Under the pieces are notes generated by a model. It was not told where the DNA came from, ran no database searches, and saw only the letters and a program-made list of their open reading frames with translations. The translations under genes were made by a program, and so were the position numbers. DNA of 64,000 nt from Carettochelys insculpta (Eukaryota > Chordata > Testudines > Carettochelyidae). Positions 58,609 to 64,000 of the stretch are shown here, piece after piece (positions within the stretch are counted from its first letter, which is position 1; each line of letters starts with the position of its first letter). The stretch covers positions 256,292,501 through 256,356,500 of the forward strand of contig NC_134137.1 in NCBI RefSeq assembly GCF_033958435.1, in the 5' to 3' direction.

Positions 58609-61600
58609 GATATAGACTAACATGGCTATCTCTCTGCCCCTTTTAATGGTTTGTCAATTCTCATTTCTCTGGTTTTTTTTCTCTTTTTTGTGCATTTAAA
58701 ATCATTAATAAAATCATTTACTAAATCCGTTACTTTCTTCAACATTACGTGAAACTGAGAAAACTTTTTCACAGCTATGTTGGCTCTTATTCTCACTGTG
58801 CACTGCCGAAAATGCATTCAATTTAAAGAGGCAGTCACTTTCCCAGAACCATTTTTTAATTTATCATTTACATTTTTAATAGTTTGTATTTTCCACAGTT
58901 ACTTTCTCAGTATATTATAACTACAAAACTTAAAAAAGGAGCAGTATGAACAAAGCTTCAGTTATAACAGAGCCCCATTCCTGTGCTGGGTCTCTGGCTG
59001 GAACCAAGACAGAAATTAGTATAGTTGATTTTGGTCCATGCCATCGCACAGGCTTGTATGTGATATATTTTTGTCTTCAGATTGTTATAGGTATATTAGT
59101 GGTGTTACCAATTCCATCTCAAAGTTGTCTGGCCAGGTTTCATCTCTAGTTGGTCTTCATTTCATTCTTGCCATGCTGTTAGGGGTTGACATACCTGAGA
59201 TTGTAACTGACTGATACACTTCTAGTGCAACCTGGATTTTCATTACAGACCAGTTAAGTTTGTTTCTTAAGTGGTTTGGCAATAACGTTCTCAGTTTTGC
59301 ACCTCTCTGGCCCACCATGTCAGAGGCTGATTAAATTTGCTTCTCATTGATAAGTCACCTATATCTCAATCACCATTTTCTGTGGGATAGATCCATCTGT
59401 TGGATCTGAACCTTTCTTAGTCCAAAAATCTTTTAACCTTTCTAACTAGATCCTGAAGATTTATACTTCTGAATCATTTTTTCTAAAGGGTTGGATCCCA
59501 CAGGTTGATCCCTTATATATGGAGACTTTGGACTATGTAGCAGGGTCTCTGGTGGTCTGGATGGCTTTGCACTTAGCATCCACTCAGTTGTGAGGTGATA
59601 GCAGGGGAGCCATGGTCCACCCATTCCACTGGACTGTGACCCAGAGCCCAAGAAGCGTCAGCAGCATTGACCCTCTGAGTTGCTGCGTAGCACTTCTTCC
59701 TCTGCTTCTGATATCAGATAAGGAAAAATAAAAAAGGAAAACAATCTGTCAGCACCAACTGAGCTCACCAGAAAGTTGTGGTACTTCAGGGAGGTGTCTC
59801 GAGCTGCTTTTGTCAGGAGCCTGCAGGGTAGGTCAATACTCCTCTCTGAGCTGCGTTGCCTCCTTTTAAACCCTATCTCCAGTTGGCCCATGATCTGCAA
59901 GATGAGAGAGGTGGTGCTAGCAGGGCCCAGTATTATCCTTTAACCTCTTCTATCCCAGTGGGATTTCTGTATCCTGTCAGAGGCTTCTTGATAGAAGTAT
60001 AAAAATAAAAAGCTGAAGAGGATGGCTCAGTCCCTTTTGCTTTATCTCTTGACTCTACCTTTGAAGAAGCATAGTTAAGTGCAGAAGATATGGGGACAGG
60101 TTGCTAATTTTTTGTATATGTGGATTCCAAGCCTTTCAGACCCACATAGATGCCCTCAAATAATCATTTAGCTGTGTTGGTTTCACCAGATATGACTCTG
60201 AATTCTAAGGCTCAGTTATCAAAGCTCCACTCAGGAGGTCTTCCACAACTGTGTCTTTTTCTTCCTTGGTTTCACCAGCATTATGACTTGAGTGTCACCC
60301 TGGAAACTCCTAAGTACAAGTGACCTTTGACAATACTTCCAATTCAGGTACAGTGAGCACCCAGTCTTTTGAGGGTTATGAGACTTTGAGGCCTTCCTTG
60401 TGTAGTACCCGGAGACGGAGACCTCATACTAGGGTGAGTGAAGTCTCTGCTCTACAGTGCTGTCTGAGGGCCAGGCAGCCTTTAGCTCATGCAGTAGAGC
60501 AGCAGGCTTTAGCCTCTCTGATTGAAGGTTCAGTCCCTGCTGATAACCCGGGTCTGGTAGCATTATACTTGAACTTGACCTAAGCTGTGTAATATATGTA
60601 TAGATCATGAAGGCCTCTTCCTAGAGTCTGTATGGTGATGGTAACTGATGTGTCTGGTAAGCCAGGAGACATTTTGCCTTTCAACTTAATGGGCCAGGCC
60701 TGCAGTCAAATTACCACAAAAGACTGTGGTTTCTGGCATTTTCCATCCCTTAGTGGCTTAGAAAATCAGTGGCAGTCTTTCTTCCTAGAGAGCCTTGAAT
60801 CTGAAGGTAGAAAAGATAATACCAATAAACCTTGAGTAAATAAATCATACCTCTTTTACCTTTGGATAGAAGCCATCACAATGGCTTCAGTGTCATCTCT
60901 TGACATTGGCATCAATAATCCTTTTATCCCTTCTTTTTTTAGTGAAGACTTGGTCTGAGTTCTCAGTTTAAGAGAAATCATGGACTATTAATTTCTGTCA
61001 GAGCTTCCTACATAAAGTTCTTACCGCTTGTGTGGGAAACGAATACACATGCTCTCTTTTCATCTGTCTACAATTCCTTGGCTTTTTATCAAAAGCTTTG
61101 TACTGGTTGCTGTGTATTTTAGAGAATGCATTCACCTCTACCCTGATCTAATGAGTGATTCCTCAGTGTGAAAAGATTTGAGTAATCACCACGTTCATGT
61201 TATTTGGTCCCTAGATCACATTTTGGGGTGGAGGATGTCATGTTCTGGGGTTCAACTGGCACCAGTAAGGTGTTATATCATTACTTGCCCTGTAATCCTG
61301 GATGTCTTAAATGCTCTGAGGCTCTGGCTCACAGCCTGCACACTAGCAAACAAGGATGTAGATTACGTCTTAAATTTCTCTATTCTGTACATCCTCAGAT
61401 CAGCAGTTCTGACTCCACAGCATGCCTGCAGCACAGCAACCTCACCTGACTTCTACCATCTTTGGTTGCTACTTGAAGGGTGACTGCAACACACATTCCT
61501 AATCTTGAATTTATCCAATATGTTTTGCCCTGAAGTGTTCTGTTCATCTGTGCCCTAGAAATGGGACAGAAATGATGGATAGAAATGTTAAGGTTTGAAT

Positions 61601-62919
61601 AGACAAAAGCACATCACAGGTTATTAATTTAAAAGGGGGAATAAACATCTGCCTTTAAGCACTACATGAACTTATAAAAATAAAACAAGTTTAGTAATAA
61701 AAGGACATCTATTTGGTGTCATGTAAAGTTAGAAAGGGTAAACAAACACAAGTAAAAGTCCCCTTTCTAATGACTAAGACCTAGCTACAATGTTTGTTTG
61801 CAGTCCTTATCAGTCTTCTGTTTACAGGAGACTGCAATCCCCTGGGTTGAAAGACCCATCTTTCTTTTTCTCCCGTGCCTTGCACTTATCCTCTCTTATC
61901 ATATCTTCCTAGATTTACAGTTTTGTTCTCAGACACATGATGACCTCCTGTTCCTCTTATCCTGTGGACTTCCCAAACTTATTCATTTATATGTAAATTC
62001 TAGCACCTATTCATAACTTTCTGTACATATCCTGTGTGTACATCATGCAAAAATATCAGTGATCATCAAGTTATTAGTTTTCCATTTAGATGCAGATTAT
62101 GACATCGGTATGTTAGGTTTAGTGAGCATCTCCCAACAAGAGGTGTTGACCCAGAGTTGTCAACTGCAAGTGGGCTTCTGTGTCACAAAGGATAAACCTA
62201 GAGAAAAAGTCCATCTCAGCCCACTCCCCATTTATGTTATATATTTGCAGCAAGCTTTCTTCCCATATAATAAGTAGGAGATAATAATTTCAGTAGGCGT
62301 TGGATCAGACCCTTAGCTGTTGTCAGAAGAATGGACTTCAAAGTGATGATTTATCACTTCCAGAATCAGCAATTGTTTGTTGTAGCTGAGATATACAAAG
62401 CAGACAATGGTTTAATTGGGACAAATTATAGTGATATACAGAATGTTTTTAGATTAAGCAATGAAAAGTCAAATTAGGAAGAGAATTTTATAACAGGAAG
62501 CAGAGCATTTCTCCAGTTACAAAGACGATGAATACTCAATTTTCTTACATTCATAGATTTTGTAAATTTTTCTGTAAGATCAATTTCCCAGCATGGAAAA
62601 AGGTTATCTTTTATTAACTAACATGCTGGTGATTTAATATTCTAATAAGTCACAAATGCCAAGTGACTTCTTTAATCCAAGTTCTTTCACTCCTTCCCCG
62701 CCCTCCGCTCCAAATACTGGAGATTATTTGTTCTCAATGTGATATCTTTGAGCAAACAGAATCCAACTAGCAAAATTTAAGAAGTGGCCTGTTTCAGTAT
62801 TTTTAGAGGTAGGTTTTTGACTGTGTAATTGACCTGCTTCAACTGTGTTCACATCTGCAATGACCACAAAGGGAGTTGCAAGTAGAAAGAAAAGAAGTCT
62901 GTTTCTGCTGAGTCACAAT
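58609..62919. other. Downstream PLCZ1 intron, mostly unclassified
   Basis: No further PLCZ1 exon found (expected next block VALNF...). A tRNA-like head lies at 60479-60545. The segment 61640-61700 faintly resembles the inverse of the LTR-like tail at 4036-4070. Otherwise unassigned. Confidence 0.4.
60479..60545 (+). repeat. tRNA-like sequence, possible SINE head
   Basis: TTTAGCTCATGCAGTAGAGC resembles a tRNA D-arm/A box, and GGTTCAGTCCCTGC (60528-60541) resembles a B box/T-arm, spaced as in tRNAs. The acceptor stem does not pair well and no SINE tail is evident, so a functional tRNA is unlikely. Confidence 0.4.
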
Positions 62920-63337
62920 GGCTACGGCTATACTAGAAACATCTGTTGATAGGTATTTCTGTCGGAAGAGATCTTCCAACAAAACATCTGTCAACAGAGT
63001 GTAGCCATACACTAAAGTGGTTGTAAGAATGATCTAGTCTGTTGACAGAGTGGCCGGACTGCCTGGCCACTCTTTCAACAACACAGCCAACCAGAAGCAG
63101 AGCAGACAGGCCTGCCCAGTGTCCTGGATGCCCTGTCTGTTGACAGAAGGTCCCACAGAGCATCCCCACAGCATTTTTGTTGAGAGGCTCTGTTGACAAA
63201 GAAGCTGTTCCTCATCTGGGAGAGGCAGAAGGTTGTCAGCGAAAGTGCTTTTTGTTGACACTCTGTCAACAAAACACATTTTATGTGTGGACAAGTGGCG
63301 AGTTTTGTTGAAGCAACTCACTAGTGTAGCCATAGCC
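62920..63337. mobile_element. Fold-back element, family D, copy 1
   Basis: Starts GGCTACGGCTATACTAG and ends CTAGTGTAGCCATAGCC; flanked by AAT (62917-62919; 63338-63340). The interior repeats TCTGTTGACAGA variants. An inner CTCATCTGGGAGAGG block is shared with the family C copy at 23260-23690. Confidence 0.82.
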
Positions 63338-64000
63338 AATGTGTAGTGGGGCAGTGAGCTTGAGTGACAGGGGTTTTGAGTGATTTTCATCGATTGATCC
63401 TAAACATCCTAAAAAACATGTAGATGGCTGAACTCTAACCCATGTGGGTGACATGGGACAAACATATCTGTAATAAAATATTTCACCTTTGTTTGATGAG
63501 GGTGCCCCTCTTTGCTAGGTCCTTTCAAACATTTAGAACTTTTGGTGAGGCGTGGATTCATCTATGAATCACTCCAGCTACTCTGAACATGTATTAGCTT
63601 GTACAGAACATCACTATCATGGAAAAATGTAGTTAATGGGAGCATGACATAAAACTAAGATGCCTAAAAGGAACTCTTAAGTCCAACACTGGCTGCCTGT
63701 CCAGCACTGGCTCCTCAAGGCACCTCTTTACCTTTGGGCAGTAGTTTATTCTTATATTTGGTGCAGACTGATAGGACACGCACACACACACAGAAGCTGC
63801 TCACTGGGCCTATCCACCAACCCGAGTTCAGGCCAATTCAGTTTGCAGTAGCTGTCCTTGCCTTTTTCTGCAGCTTTGTGTGAGTTCTTTGTGAAGCATA
63901 GAAAGGCAATGTCCTACTCCTGAGGAGAGCCAGCAGCTGGATCAGGTTTCCTGAGAGCTCTCTGGGTGGATGGTGTGGCAAAGGAGGGGCCAGCTTCTCT
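63338..64000. other. Unclassified DNA to window end
   Basis: A short CA run at 63779-63791; no gene or transposon recognised. Confidence 0.4.

Noticed and set aside
60479..60545. Possible functional tRNA gene
   Set aside because: A- and B-box-like words are present but the acceptor stem does not pair; more likely a SINE head.
61490..62280. Possible antisense LTR
   Set aside because: Only a short stretch (about 61670-61700) resembles the inverse of the LTR-like tail at 4036-4070; too little to annotate.
1..64000. CRISPR arrays, bacterial promoters, operons or phage modules
   Set aside because: The repeats are dispersed eukaryotic transposons and microsatellites; the only gene has spliceosomal introns.

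Overview
The window is vertebrate nuclear DNA, most likely from a reptile. A turtle is my best guess: it carries CR1 LINEs, several DIRS-type tyrosine-recombinase retrotransposons, many hAT elements and CpG-containing fold-back elements. The species is an inference. There are no bacterial-style operons. Coding sequence is split into short exons separated by large, repeat-filled introns.

One host gene is recognisable on the + strand: PLCZ1, encoding phospholipase C zeta, the sperm-borne PI(4,5)P2 phosphodiesterase. Six consecutive internal exons are visible: 21677-21878, 25465-25609, 31205-31357, 46122-46349, 55999-56155 and 57842-57958. All have GT/AG borders, compatible phases and no internal stop. 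They encode the end of the EF-hand region, the catalytic X domain, a short charged X-Y linker and the start of the Y domain. I could not find the upstream EF-hand exons, and the rest of Y plus the C2 domain must lie beyond 64000.

1-12.6 kb is almost all transposon: an antisense CR1 (1-605), a decayed DIRS gag (640-1735), LTR-like sequence (about 1800-4258), a DIRS recombinase relic (4263-4697), an antisense CR1 (4744-5423), a long DIRS element (5424-10835) and another DIRS relic (10880-12610). 12.6-21 kb is decayed intronic or intergenic DNA with an inverted-repeat hAT (about 14905-16668) and fold-back elements. 21-32 kb holds three PLCZ1 exons among fold-backs, hATs and a CR1 (27531-29742) broken by two clean insertions. 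32-46 kb is one large intron with hATs, fold-backs and a fourth DIRS relic (40890-43430). 46-58 kb holds the last three exons with four hATs and a CR1. 58-64 kb is intron or downstream DNA with a perfect-looking inverted duplication, a tRNA-like head and one fold-back.

The most striking non-genic pattern is a clan of at least eleven non-autonomous fold-back elements. They share the terminus GGCYAYGTCTACAC but have different interiors. Seven are flanked by exact 3-bp target duplications (CAA, AAT, ATT or TAT). Each family interior is a repetition of one short palindromic word. Together they occupy about 5 kb of the window.
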